DNA from: Ottelia alismoides
Taxonomy: Eukaryota > Streptophyta > Magnoliopsida > Alismatales > Hydrocharitaceae
Length of the DNA stretch: 64,000 nt
Reading direction: 5' to 3'
Assembly: GCA_037367405.1 (NCBI GenBank)
Contig: JAZKJV010002947.1
Span: 124,001-188,000 of the forward strand
The position numbers were made by a program, and so were the translations under genes. The notes below the pieces were generated by a model, which was given only the letters and a program-made list of their open reading frames with translations, was not told the DNA's origin and did not search any database. Of this stretch, positions 1 to 11,729 are shown piece by piece (position 1 is the first letter of the stretch; the number at the start of each line of letters is the position of its first letter).

Positions 1-1300
1 AATTAATGCCATGTGCAAAGAATCTGATCATACATGCAACCAATAGTTAGGATTTGCATTACTATTAGTTGTACTTTCAATCAGTCCATCATAGGGAGAC
101 CATCTGATAGTAGGAAATCATATTAACCAGTACTAGAGCTCTATCCCGACTTAATTTCTGACATGTTTTCTCTTAATTGTAAATATAGTCATTATATACT
201 TTACATTAAACGATCGAAGGTCTAATCATATTCATAAGACAATCTTTTATATGAGATCTGCTAACCTTAAATCATTACAATTGGAATCATTGACAAGATA
301 ACCAGATCTGTAAAATTGATCACATAGAAGATTAAAGAGGGATTGAGGAATCAAACATGTATGATGGTGGATCAGGATATCAATTAATTGTGCCGGTCAT
401 GGTGACCTTTGCATCTGACCGTGCGAGGGTGCGGTGACCCTCAACTGGGCAGGAGAATAGGAAGCCCAGTTAGGGCAGCGGCCGCCAAGTGCGCGGGTCT
501 AGGATCCCAGTCTCCCTTCGGGTTTTTTTCGCGAGCTAGCAGTGTTTTACGCCTTGTTGGGATCCAGGCTTTAGACCAGTTCCGCTGACCCTGGTTTTTT
601 AGGATACCCAGGTGGGAGATCCTTGGTTTTCAGTTTTTCGTACGAGCTTGTTCGCCTGTACTAGTCAGGCAGGTTTCTAGAGCAACTTTTCTAGGGAGTC
701 TCTCTCACCCGTCTCAGTGGCGTAGTTTGGGAGTAGACCTATCCCTCTATTGGACCGCGCTTCCAATTAGAGGGCGAGACGGAAGAGCCATTTGTAGGCT
801 TCTTCACCGCTTGAGTTACTTCGCCAACAGCCTTGGCGATTCTATATCTAGATCATCCATATCTACATCTACATCATGTGGAATTATATCTGAAACATTG
901 AAGTTAAGAATTGGAGAAGTTACGATCAAAAGTTAGGATTAGTAGGAAATGACTATTCTCTCTACCCAAGAAATTAAATAAATTAATAGATCTTTCCAAT
1001 CTTAACTTTTCCCTTATCACTCACCAACGTGATCTCTGAAGAAAATGATATATGTGCTCACACTCATACACTCACGAATACTCAACTACTATATAAATAT
1101 GTCACATGTGGTAAATACTGGGTTATGGGACAAACATTTGAAATGCTTACAAGTAGCCTGAAAAACCTTTTTACTTACACAAGTAGATGTAGACTTTACT
1201 TTCCACCTTTCTACTTGCTTGCTCTTGCACATATTAAATGTCTAGTTATTTTCATAAGTTTTTGGGAGGTACCAGCAACCACTGACGCCTCTTCTTTCCT
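1..1300. other. Intergenic, with a GC-rich block at 400-760
   Basis: The first 400 bp are AT-rich with nothing recognised. 400-760 is GC-richer, with paired motifs (GGGATCC, CCAGGCTTTAG/CCTGG). It may be an untranslated piece of a transposon, but no family was recognised. Confidence 0.35.
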
Positions 1301-1314
1301 AACATGTTTGGCAG

Positions 1315-1550
1315 GCAAACAGCCTGCAGTTCAGTAGCCGCTCAATAGCTATACATGCTTCCTGGAGACAGAGTATACACTAGACGGTATGAAGTATTTT
1401 GTCTCAGTTTTTGTTCAAGAAAATGATGTAAATGCTTCCCCTTCTTTTCTCTTATGTACTACATTTTGGGATATATTGTGTATACTGGCAGACATTGTAC
1501 ATGATGTAAAAATATATGGAAATCAATGAATAGAAATTTTGGTGCCACTT
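1315..1550 (+). other. Possible terminal exon and 3' UTR of an unknown transcript
   Basis: A splice-acceptor-like TTTGGCAG at 1307-1314 precedes a short open stretch and stop. A 3'-UTR-like region follows, with AATCAATGAATAGAAA near 1521. Upstream exons were not identified. Weak. Confidence 0.2.
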
Positions 1551-1887
1551 GTCTCTTTTACTTTGTGGTTATGGGTTGGAAATGAATGTCATAATCGTGC
1601 GAAAAATTTTCCATGTTTTTCTACAACTTCTGCGATCAATGTGAATGAAATATTGCGAAATGAGCGGAAACGGGTACCCGGATCCTGAGGGGTTTAACAA
1701 TTTCCACCCCAAAAAGTGCATGTTGGCATAATGGGGAATTTACATGCTCATCATGGTAATCGGACCCAATATTGAAAACATTGTGTTTCGCACCAAGTGT
1801 GAGGGTACACGTCACCAGATAAATCTGAACTAGGGGAAGAGTTCATTTATCCTTTCTCCAAGGAGGTCTAGAGACATCTCAACATTT

Positions 1888-2218
1888 TGTGGGGAATCTA
1901 ATTCGTGGACTACTTTCGTGTCATCCTAGAAGGGGTAGTTCAGTTTTATATTGTAGGGAGAACTGTGAAAGTGGATTGTGTTGGTGTTTAGTCCCAAATT
2001 TTTTAGTACTGGGACTTGATTGTATTTGTGGAGCTATATATAGAGGATTGCATCCTTTATACTTGTTGCGAAACACATAATGAAATATCAAATCCTTCTT
2101 TACTCTTCTCATGTGGGTGTTAACCCACTTTTCTGGAGTAGGTACCACATAAATCATGTTTTGTTCTGGTTCTTTGAGTTCGCATATTATATCTTATGTT
2201 TCCACATGGCATCAAAGT
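1888..2218 (+). mobile_element. LTR-like remnant with primer-binding site
   Basis: Candidate LTR 1888-2206 (TGTGGGGAATC...TTCCACA) with TATATATA at 2035-2042, followed by TGGCATCAAAGT, a mutated Met-type PBS (2207-2218). No second LTR or pol domain seen, so it is a truncated element. Confidence 0.4.
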
Positions 2219-2339
2219 GAAAGATCATGAGAGAATTCTTGTTGTTCAAGATCGCCTTTTTTTTAATTTGATTGTCCTTTATTTAAAGTTTGGGTTCTTG
2301 GGTGACTGTGCATGGAATTAGAGCAATGAAAGAAGTTTG

Positions 2340-2580
2340 CCTTGAAAGCATGCTCTACCTTCTCCGCATCTTATCTCTTCCCTTCTCACCTCCAAGCTTT
2401 TCCATCTTTAGCTGATGACTCCTCCTTTCTCCTTGGTTTTTTTCTTCTCTTCTGCCTTCCAGTCTCCTTCTCGATCCAATTTCTTCTCCCTAGCACGGTT
2501 GAGTATGCTCCCACTCTCATCATGTGCATCTTTACGCATTCCCGTCCAAAATCTCATGCATCAGGCATGTCTTAATTTCT
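2340..2580 (+). repeat. Pyrimidine-rich repeat, copy 1
   Basis: CTACCTTCTCC...TCCAAAATCTCA...TTAATTTCTT, clearly related to copies at 19790-20020 and 20021-20290. Confidence 0.65.
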
Positions 2581-2862
2581 TGCATCATTCAGTTTCGTAG
2601 GAGGTTTTCATGTCGTTCCCAATCTGTTGCGGCCTTTCTCTACCTTCCCCCTAGCTATCTTCCATCCATTCAATGAAAGGTTGATTCTTAGAACTTGTAT
2701 TGCATTCACTGATACAGTACGTAGCCAAGTGGACCTGAAATATGATGGGGTTGACCGAATAGAATAAGGCTATTTGGTCATTATCTACCCAAACTAAATA
2801 GTCGACCTGATTATTCCAGTATTATTAGGTCAACTATTCAATCGACTAAGAACCGCAACTTT

Positions 2863-3207
2863 AAAAAAATTCATTCGATTGGATCCACTAAAGGATCTGA
2901 TCCATATAATCATACCAAAGAGCTCGTCGTCGAACAATAGCCTCCCTTGTCCTCTCACGCGTAAGTTGTGAATGCCCTAAACCCGATGTTACGATGATCA
3001 CACAACCTAAAAAACCAGCGCTACTTCATTATCTAAAAAAAATCATTCGATGGGATCCACTAAAGGATCTGATCCATATAATCATACCAAAGAGCTCGTC
3101 GTCGAACAATAGCCTCCCTTGTCCTCTCACGCGTGAGTTGTGAATGCCCTAAACCCGATATTACGACGATCACACAACCTAAAAAACCAACGCTACTTCA
3201 TTATCTA
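2863..3207. repeat. 172-bp tandem duplication
   Basis: Two adjacent copies starting near 2863 and 3035, each with TCATTCGAT(T/G)GGATCCACT through CGCTACTTCATTATCTAAAA. Only a handful of substitutions by eye. No coding meaning seen. Confidence 0.92.
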
Positions 3208-3780
3208 AAAATCAACCTCTCTTTTGCTCATACGAGGTGGTACGTCCATTCCATGTACCACGACTAGCTGTAGCACAATGAGTTGTTGCACGCGAGCTGC
3301 AACGTCTCCACCCTCTCCAGTTTTCAGCTTCATCGACTCAATTAGGTCAAATCCAAAAAAAGCATATGTCATTCTTTTATAGTTGATTCATACTCATTTG
3401 ATCAGCTACTGTAGAGTTGTAGTTAGGTCAAATATTTTTTGCTTGCTTATTCTTATATTGTAATCTGGTCATCTAACTTATTATACATGTTATGCTTGAT
3501 TTATCATGCTTATTATGCATTCATGCTTGAATTTCATGGTTGAGTAACCTTGATGTAGGATATAATAAATAGAATTGTCATTGTGATTTGTTCTTTCCAT
3601 TGTTTATGTTTAGAATTTGGTGATTCTTGATTCCACACTCAATTTGATCAACATTTATCTCAAAAAATTACAACTTAAATATTCCTTGAAATAAAATCTT
3701 AAAGTATAATCGTGGATGACATGGCTACATCGACATAAATGTACAGGAACATATTTCTTAAAATAAAATTATATAAAAAA

Positions 3781-3962
3781 TGGTAAAACCTTCTCCCACT
3801 TTAAGTACGGTCGGCTATATGATTTTTTGCTCAAATCCATGTTGAAAGATCCGATCGTTTTTACACCGGTTATTGGCAACCTAACGCAGCCCCCAAAAGA
3901 AGGGATTTGAACCCAGCTCTTTTAAGTGGTAGGAACACTGCAGTGGATACACTACCACCATT
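3781..3962 (-). mobile_element. tRNA-derived SINE remnant
   Basis: On the minus strand it starts TGGTGGTAGTGTATCC (A-box region) and has box B GGTTCAAATCCC at 3913-3902. It ends GCCGACCGTACTTAAAGTGGG then AGAAGG, resembling the 3' end of Au-like plant SINEs. About 180 bp, worn. Confidence 0.6.
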
Positions 3963-5079
3963 AAAATATATCATTTTTAAATATTTTTAATTATTTTAAA
4001 TATATAAATTTATTTAAAAATAAAATTGTAGAGATATTCAACTATTTTAAGTATATAGTTTTATTTTCCAAATAAAATTATATGTTTAAACTAATTATTA
4101 GATATATATACTCGAAAATTTCTGAATAGTAGCCTGAATACCAAGATTATTCTCTATTCAGTTATCCTACTGACTAAATATCGAATACCTACTTCTGCAA
4201 CACTAATTGTATTAGGAAAACCTTCTCCACCAACTAACCACCATCCTACAACTACCACCACCCCCACTACCATACCCCACCTCTTTTTCACTACTCACTA
4301 CTAACTCCATCATTGTCCCTTGTTTGTGCACAATCATATTTCAAATTTTGCATATTGTCTCACCTTGTAATCATCATTCATCGCTTAGTCTCTACATGTC
4401 CAACCACCATCCTCTGTCTCTCTAGTCGTATGTCAAGTTCTTATTGGACCTACATCAACTTTGAACTTTTCTGCTCATTCTAATAAGCCCCCCCCCCAAC
4501 TAGTCCCACCAACTACAACCTTTGTTAGTCTATACGGACAACATTACCTCTTCGTAAGCTTCACAAAACATTGACCACCACCAAACATCCACCTAAGTTG
4601 TCGGTCATGCATCCTAGTGCTCTACCTACATCTCGACCAGTCCTTCAGCTTGTCTCCCCAAGCAGTTGCCTCATCAAAGAACTTCGATGTAGTTCATTTT
4701 GAGTCCTTGGGACTATACATGAGAAAAAATCAAAAAATTTGCAGCAATATTCTCAAAGACTTCTTCTAAAGCTCGGATCGAAATTAATCTGATACAAAAA
4801 CGTTCATCCAGCAAGTTACAATACAAGCAACTACTTCTGATACATACCGAATGGCCCTTGCAATTAAGACAACTCATCTGGAGATGAGTTTTTAAAAATG
4901 GAGAAAACTCGATGTAGCCTTCATTAGACAATTTATCAAATTTTATATTTTCTTTTCATTTTTATGGTTATATATCCAAAGCTTTTCTCGGGGGAAGCAA
5001 TATTTCCATAAGCTTTTCATTTGGGGAAGGAAATAGAGAGGTCCCTTTTTGGGAGATCAAGCTAGTAGTGAAAGTTACT
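3963..5079. other. Intergenic, no gene recognised
   Basis: AT-rich to about 4200, then C-rich pyrimidine sequence. Only short random frames. Confidence 0.5.
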
Positions 5080-6267
5080 TGAATCGTGCAAGCTATAGAC
5101 GAATACAAAGGAAGGAAGAAGAGGAGGCTTTGAAGGTTATGAGACTTGGGTAAGGTGTAGGACCTGATGACATTCCTATAAAAGTATGGAGAGTTTTAAG
5201 TGAGCGTGGTTTGACTTGGCTTACAAATTTATTCAATGTTATTCGGGGAAGCAAGAAAACATCTGGAGATTGGAGGAGAAGCACCATAGTGCCTCTTTAT
5301 AAGAACAAAAAGACATTCAAAATTGCTTCGCACTATGAAAATTTGGGAGTGTGTGATCGAAAAAAGTTGAGGCAATTTTCCAAAGTAAAAGAAAATCAAT
5401 TCGGATTCATATTAGGTCGCCCAAACATAAGCCATCCACTTGCTAGGAGAACAATGGAGATTTATAGGGCTAAAAGGAAGAATCTTCATATGATTTTTAT
5501 TGACTTGGAGAAGGCTTATGATAATATCTCACAGGAGATATTGTGGATAGTTTTTTAAAAGAGACAAGTACATGTCCTATACATTAACCTCATAAAGGAT
5601 ATGTATGATAGGACTTCATCTTTATGTAAGGATCTGGTCTGGAAAGATAATTTATTTTGACATCAACATTAATCTGCATCAAGGTTCAGCTTTGAGTCTA
5701 TTCATTTTTACTTTGATTATGAACGTGTTGATAAGTCACATCCAAGATGAGATACCTTGATGTATGTTATTCATTAATGGTATTATGTTGATTAATGAGA
5801 ATAGAGATTAGGTAAATGAGAAGCTTGAGGTCTGGAGACATGCGTACGGAGTAACCTGGAGTAACCGTGTTTACCCCTCTCCATTCCTGGTTTGGAACTC
5901 CAACACACATCAATGTGACATAACATCACATCCTTATTCCAACCCTCAAATCATCCAAAGATTCCAAACAACTACTCACATGAGGTTACCCCAAGCCACC
6001 CCATCCCAGTAACCAAACACGCCCTAAAGGATTTCGTATAAGTAGGGCTAAGACTGAATATATGGAGTATACTTTTGATGGAAGCAATGGCTAAGGAATC
6101 GAGGTGAAGATCGGTGATGATAATATTCAAAAGAGATTCTTTTAGTTACTTGGGATCTATTTTGCAACATGTTGGGGAAATTGATGTAGATGTTACTAAT
6201 AGAATAAATGCAGATTGGTTAAAGTGGAGAGGAGCCTCTACGATTCTCTGTGATAAGAAAATTCTTT
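5080..6267 (+). pseudogene. LINE ORF2 reverse transcriptase relic
   Basis: Pieces of a plant non-LTR RT: GPDDIPIKVW near 5160, TNLFNVIRGSKKTSGDWRRS, MIFIDLEKAYDNISQEILW (5490-5550), VNEKLEVWR (5815-5838), then [19 protein letters not shown] and [20 protein letters not shown]. It stops abruptly at 6267 against the gypsy LTR, well before a LINE's normal 3' end. Stops and shifts throughout. Confidence 0.75.
5844..6022. mobile_element. Probable MITE (about 180 bp) in the LINE relic
   Basis: The LINE frame VNEKLEVWRHALKDF is interrupted between ACATGC and CCTAAAGG by sequence that ends CCAAACACGC, a common MITE terminus. Inverted end similarity is weak (GTAACC/GGTTAC motifs). The 5-mers CATGC/CACGC may be the duplication. 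Confidence 0.45.
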
Positions 6268-7063
6268 TGAGCATACATGTTCTTCGTCGTATGACTCACT
6301 CATCCTTGACAAGAGACTTGTTGATTTAATAGTTTTTATCGATTTTATAGTTGTTTTGATGGAGGAATGTGTGTAACATCCTACTTAGGTGTGACCGAAT
6401 AAGCACGTTAGTGAACCCTATGATTAGTCACACAATTCACTCACCTAAGACATGTGATGTCTATCGATTCTCCATCGCTTGCAATTCTATTGTATTCTTT
6501 ATGTTTCATTGTTGTTTTCCTCTTGATAATTTTATAAAGGAATCTTTTTCTGTTTTTCTTTTGAAATATATTATAATATAAGGGGGAAACTCTGTTGAAA
6601 TTTTCATAGAAATATGACCCGATATAAGGGGAAACTCTGTCCAAATTTTCCTAGAAATATCACCTTGTATACGGGGAAGTTCTGTTGAAATTATGAGAGA
6701 AAATATGATCTTCGTGTTCTTCGTTCGCTCTTCGCGTTCTTCGTTCGTTCTTCACGTTCTTAGCACATTCTTAGTGTTTTTATATGAAAGTGAAATTCAA
6801 TCATTTCAAGAGCCGTAAATCACCCTTTCTGAAAATGAATCACGATAAAGAACTGTACGCACGAGAGAGCTCGATTTAGGTAAGGAAATACTGCCTCACT
6901 GGATTTTCAAGTTAAACTGGATAAGAATATATGTTTATCATTCTCGCTATTTTGAAAAACGTTCACATGCTTGTTTCCTGATTTACTTCGAAATAATTGC
7001 TAAAATAGAATTGGTGAAATGAATCCCCTTACAGTTGCTTTGATAATTGTGGAAAATGATACA

Positions 7064-7209
7064 TGTAGAGATAATTATGTTGTCGGTGTATCATTTATGC
7101 TATTTTTATTTTCTCGATAACGTCTTATGTAATTTACCCATGGGTTCTCTCTCTATATAAGAGAGTCTAGGGTTCTTTGGAATAAACAGATAACTCTTTT
7201 CCACCAACA
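7064..7209 (+). repeat. 5' LTR of copia A
   Basis: 146 bp with CTCTATATAAGAGAG promoter core, followed directly by the Met-type PBS. Confidence 0.92.
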
Positions 7210-7309
7210 TGGTATCAGAGCCAAAATCCTAAAACCCTAACCCTTCCCACCGCTGCCCCCCACCTTATCGGCGTCGCCGCCTCCTTCCGCCACAGAAAAC
7301 AAAATCGAT

Positions 7310-8100
7310 ATGCCCTCCATATGTGCGTTCAAAGGTCTCGCACCAATAGTCAAGATGGATGGGACGAACTATGAGCTCTGGGCGATGCAGTCCATGAGCC
7401 TTATGAAGTCGAGCAATAAGAAGCACATTCTTACTGAGGAAGAACTGGCAGCGAAGACTGGGATCTATGACTATGCCTCCTGGGAGACTGATGATTCATA
7501 TGCCAAGGTCTGGCTCTCAGGCACGTTGTCGATGGAGATTGTTAATGATGTTCCCCATCATCCCACCGCTAAGGTGATGTGGGATATACTGACAGCAACT
7601 TATTCGCAAGTGCGAAATGAGACGAAGATGTTACAGCTTCAGCACGACATATTCACCATAAAGCAGAATGGACGGCCACTACATTCCTTGTATACATTCC
7701 TACGGGGGATGTTTGAGAAACTCTACAGTACTATACCTCTCACGGCCACCCCTAGCAGCAGAAGACTTTTAGGAATGCTACCATGGTGGGGGTACTACTT
7801 GCGGCTCTTAATCCTGAATATGATGTTGCCCGATCACAGATACTTGTCGATACTACCATTCCTCGTATGGAGGAAGTCCACCGAAGACTTAGCGGTATCT
7901 CTGTCTCTTCTAGTACTTCTACTCCACCACCTTCGATGATGGCCGTGTCCCAAGGGAGAGGTGGTCAGTCTACATTCCGTGGCTATGGACCTCATGGTCG
8001 AGGTGGTCGTTTTCACCAGCCATGCACTTTTTGTAACGGGTCACTCTGAGGATACATGCAATTCTAAGCACGGGTTTCCAGCATCGATGCGAATAGTCGA
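7310..8100 (+). pseudogene. Copia A gag with zinc knuckle, frameshifted
   Basis: Opens MPSICAFKGLAPIVKMDGTN, then YELWAMQSMSLMKS. A shift near 7790 moves to a frame with MVGVLLAALNPEYDVARSQI and an RGGQSTFRGYGPHGRGG region. The CCHC finger (CTFCN...GHSEDTC, 8025-8060) is split by another shift. Confidence 0.8.
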
Positions 8101-8279
8101 GCATGTTGTATCACCGTCGGCATCCACTTCAGATCACAGGTTCGAGAAGCTCGTGGTGAGATTGTGCGATATTATGCCTCCCGCATCTACAGATTCTCCA
8201 CGAGGTTCTTCATATATTGCTGCTTCAGCATCTGCCAGTACTTTTGCCTCTGCTAGCACCTTAGGTAGTGCTTCTGCTT

Positions 8280-9830
8280 TTACATCATGTCATAATTCAA
8301 ATGTCTCCAATTGGGTTATGGACTCCGGCGCAACACATCATCTTTGCTGCGCCAGAGATAGACTCGAGTCTTACAGGGAGATTCCACCAGGACGGTCATT
8401 GGTAATAGCCGATGGGACTCATTTCCCCATTATTGGACGGGGGAGATTAGATTGTCGCCTTCCATGCATTTACAGAATGTTCTGCATGCCCTTGAGTTTT
8501 CGATGAACCTACTGTCTATTAGTCAGATTACAAAGGATTTGCACTGTCGCGCCATATTTGACCCGTCTTCTCTTATATTTCAGGACATACTAACGGGCAG
8601 GGTGATTGGTTGTGGCTCTGAGCAGGATGGTCTCTATCGTCTGATCCGGAATTCCTATGCCGGTGTGACCTCTTATTCAGTTGAATCAATCTCTCTGTAT
8701 ACTTGTCATCTACGTTTTGGTCACCTCCCACTTCAGAAGATGCGTCATCTCTTGCCTCGGATTCCTCCAAGTTCTTCCTTTCGGTGCGAAGTCTGTCAGT
8801 TGGGAAAGCACCATCGAGCTAGCTTCCCTAGTCGTCAGTGTCAGAGCAGTAGCTCTCCGTTTGAATTATTTTATGTCGATATTTGGGGTCCATGTCGTGT
8901 CCCTGATCACCAAGGATACACGTTTTGTCTTGTAATAGTTGATGATTTCTCTTGTTTGTCGTGGGTATTTCTATTAAAGAACAAATCTGAAGCAGGGATG
9001 TTATTAGAAATCTTATAATTGAAGTGCAAAATATTTTTTTCCTCTCATGTCAAATATGTTCGTACGGACAATGCTTTGGAATTTTGCACTCGTTCTCTCT
9101 CACATTTCTTTTCGTCGAAAGAAATTATTCATCAAACCACATTTGCTTACACATCTCAACAAAATGGAGTTGCAGAGAGAAAACATCGTCATCTTCTTGA
9201 TAATGCTCGAACCCTGCTTATCCAGAGTTGTACGCCAATCTCTTTTTGGGAGATGCAGTTCTTACAGCTTGTTACCTTGTGAATCGTATGTTGTCCTCGG
9301 TACTTGGTGAGAAAATTCCTTTTTCTGTTATTTTTCCAGACACGGAATTATTCTATCTCACCCCTCGTGTCTTTGGTGTTGTTGCTTTTGTTTACCAGTT
9401 GTCTCTTGGAATTGACAAACTCTCACCTAGAGCTGTCAAGTGTGTCTTTATTGGTTATTCTCAGACTCAGAAGGGATACCGTTGTTATGATCCCGTAAAC
9501 AGGAAATATTTTGTCAGTGCTGATGTTACATTTTTTGAGTTTGTTATGTACTTCTCACTTGCATGTGACAGGTTGGCCTCATCCACATCTACTGACAACG
9601 TCTATGTTCTTCCTACTATTCTGAGTCCACCTCCGTTCATTCCTGTCATGCCAACATCATCCCCATTACCACCACCGCCTCTACCACCACCACCAAAACC
9701 AACTATCCTGCCATTACACAAATATTATGGACGTCGGTCGGGTCCTGCTCGTGTTGCACGTCAATCATCCAGCACGCCTCAGGTATGTTCAGATGTTATT
9801 ACTAATGATGGATCAGATTGAGTGCATGTG
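8280..9830 (+). pseudogene. Copia A protease and integrase, broken
   Basis: Protease motif WVMDSGATHHLC near 8310. Integrase zinc region CHLRFGHLPLQK...CEVCQLGKHH (8700-8815), core FYVDIWGP, VRTDNALEF and NGVAERKHR (Asp, Asp, Glu) up to 9190, and the C-terminal VNRMLSSVLGEKIPF region. At least four frame changes and a stop at 9016. Confidence 0.82.
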
Positions 9831-9839
9831 CAAGATACA

Positions 9840-11580
9840 TTTGCAGGAGGAATGTGAAACGGCGAGTACAGTAGATGATGATATTGATGTCCCTATTGTT
9901 ATTTGGAAGCAGAAACGAACTTGGGCACCATATTCTCTTGCTTCCCAAGTTCCCTTTCACCATATCACAGGGGACTTTCAGAGGTTTGCTATGGTGTTGT
10001 CTTCCGTTGAGATACCACGGAATTATCAGGATGCATTGAAGATTAACTGTTGGTGTTCTGCTATGGAAGAGGAAATGGCTGCCTTAAAGTCACGGGGTAC
10101 ATGGAGTTTGGTTCCCGCTCCCTCAGGCGCATCTGTTGTTAGTTGCAAATGGGTATTCACAATAAAGTACCACACAGATGGTAGTCTTGACCGTTACAAG
10201 GCAAGACTAGTGGCGAGAGGCTTCACTCAAACATATGGCGTGGATTATATGGATACCTTCTCTCTTGTTGCTCGCCATTCTACTATTCGTATTCTTCTGT
10301 CTGTTGTTGTGGTATGTGACTGGCCCCTATTTCAATTTGATGTTAAGAATGCATTCTTGTATGGCGATCCGCAGGAAGAAGTCTACATGCAGCAGCAGCC
10401 CCCGGGGTTTGCTGTTGAGGGGGAGATTCATATGGTGTGTAGACTTTACAAGGCGATATATAGCCTTAAACAGAGCCCAAGGGTGTGGTTTCAGAAGCTT
10501 TCCCATCTAATTGAACAACAAGGATTCAAGAGATCAAATGCGGATCACTCGTTGTTCATCCAGAGGACTCCTAGAGGTACGGTTGTCATCATGATATATG
10601 TTGATGATATTCTTGTTACAGGAAATTATGCTCAGGGGATAGAGATGGCAAAAGCATTTTTGGGTCGTCAGTTTGTTAGAAGGATCTTGGCACTCTACGA
10701 TACTTTCTGGGGCTGGAGTTTGCCAGGAATGCACAGGGTCTTGTGATGACCCAAATGAAATATATTACATATTTGCTTGTTGAAACGGGCATGGTTGGAT
10801 GTAGACCCTCGAGTACTCCTATGGATCCAAGCATGCAATTATATGATAATGATATTGTGGAGGTTGACAGGAGAAGGTATAGAGAAATGGTGGGTAAGAT
10901 TCTTTACATTACTATAACTCGACATGATATTGCCTTTGCAGTAAGTCGAGTGAGTCATTTCATGGAACAACCAACACAGATACATTTTTTTTGAAGTCCA
11001 AGACAGATACATATGGATGCCATATATGTGATACTAAGGTATCTAAAGTCGTCTCCAGGCACAGGATTGCTGCTTAGAAAGGACACAGATGTATTTATTT
11101 CGGCATGTGCGGATGCGGATTATGCAGGATTCCCTAAGGATCGAAAATCTACTTCGAGCTTTGAAGTTTTTATGGTCAGCTCTCTGGTTTCTTGGAAAAA
11201 GCAAGAAACATATTGTTGTGGCTAGATCTAGTGTTGAATCTGAATATAGGGCCATGGCACAAGCAAGCACGGAGACGATGTGGGTTCAAGCAATACCAAA
11301 AGACTTCCATATAGATGTACCTCTACCCATGTAGCTACAGTGTGATAATCAAGCTGCTTTATTCATTTCCAATAATCCTGCCTTTCATAAAAGAACAAAA
11401 CATATTGAGGGAGACTGCCGCTACACTAGAGATATGATCCAGAAGGGCCAGATTTCTACTTCACATGTTAGTTCAGGGGAGCCGATTGCCGACATCTTCA
11501 CCAAGCCATTGCTCAGGGGACCGTTCCAAAAATGTTCTTCCAAGCTGAGCATGATTGATATCTATGCACCATCTTGAGGA
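9840..11580 (+). pseudogene. Copia A reverse transcriptase and RNase H, broken
   Basis: RT from GTWSLVPAP through CKWVFTIKYHTDGSLDRYKA and DVKNAFLYGD to the catalytic YVDDILVTG (10597-10623) in one frame. It shifts near 10690. RNase H pieces: CRPSSTPMDPS, CADADYAGFPKDRKSTSSF, ESEYRAMAQAST. It ends [11 protein letters not shown], with further shifts and a stop at 11332. Confidence 0.82.
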
Positions 11581-11583
11581 GGG

Positions 11584-11729
11584 TGTAGAGATAATTATGT
11601 AGTTGGTGCATCGTTTATGCTATTTTTATTTTCTTGGTAACCTCTTATGTAATTTACACATGGGCTCTCTCTATATATAAGAGAGCCTAGGGTTCTTTGG
11701 AATAAACAGATAACTCTTTTCCACCAACA
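11584..11729 (+). repeat. 3' LTR of copia A
   Basis: 146 bp, preceded by the family's 3' internal end (ATCTATGCACCATCTTGA then GGAGGG). Confidence 0.92.

Larger units (their letters stand above)
7064..11729 (+). mobile_element. Ty1/copia element A inside the gypsy LTR
   Basis: LTRs 7064-7209 and 11584-11729 (146 bp each, about 11 differences by eye), TGTAGAGATAATTATG...CCACCAACA. PBS TGGTATCAGAGC at 7210-7221; purine tract GAGGAGGG just before 11584. Flanking 5-mers ATACA/ATATT match partly. The other gypsy LTR lacks it, which fixes the borders. Gag-pol order is copia; frameshifts and stops make it dead. Confidence 0.92.

Noticed and set aside
1029..1337. 102-codon plus-strand frame as a gene
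   Set aside because: No recognisable domain; only its last part might be a terminal exon.
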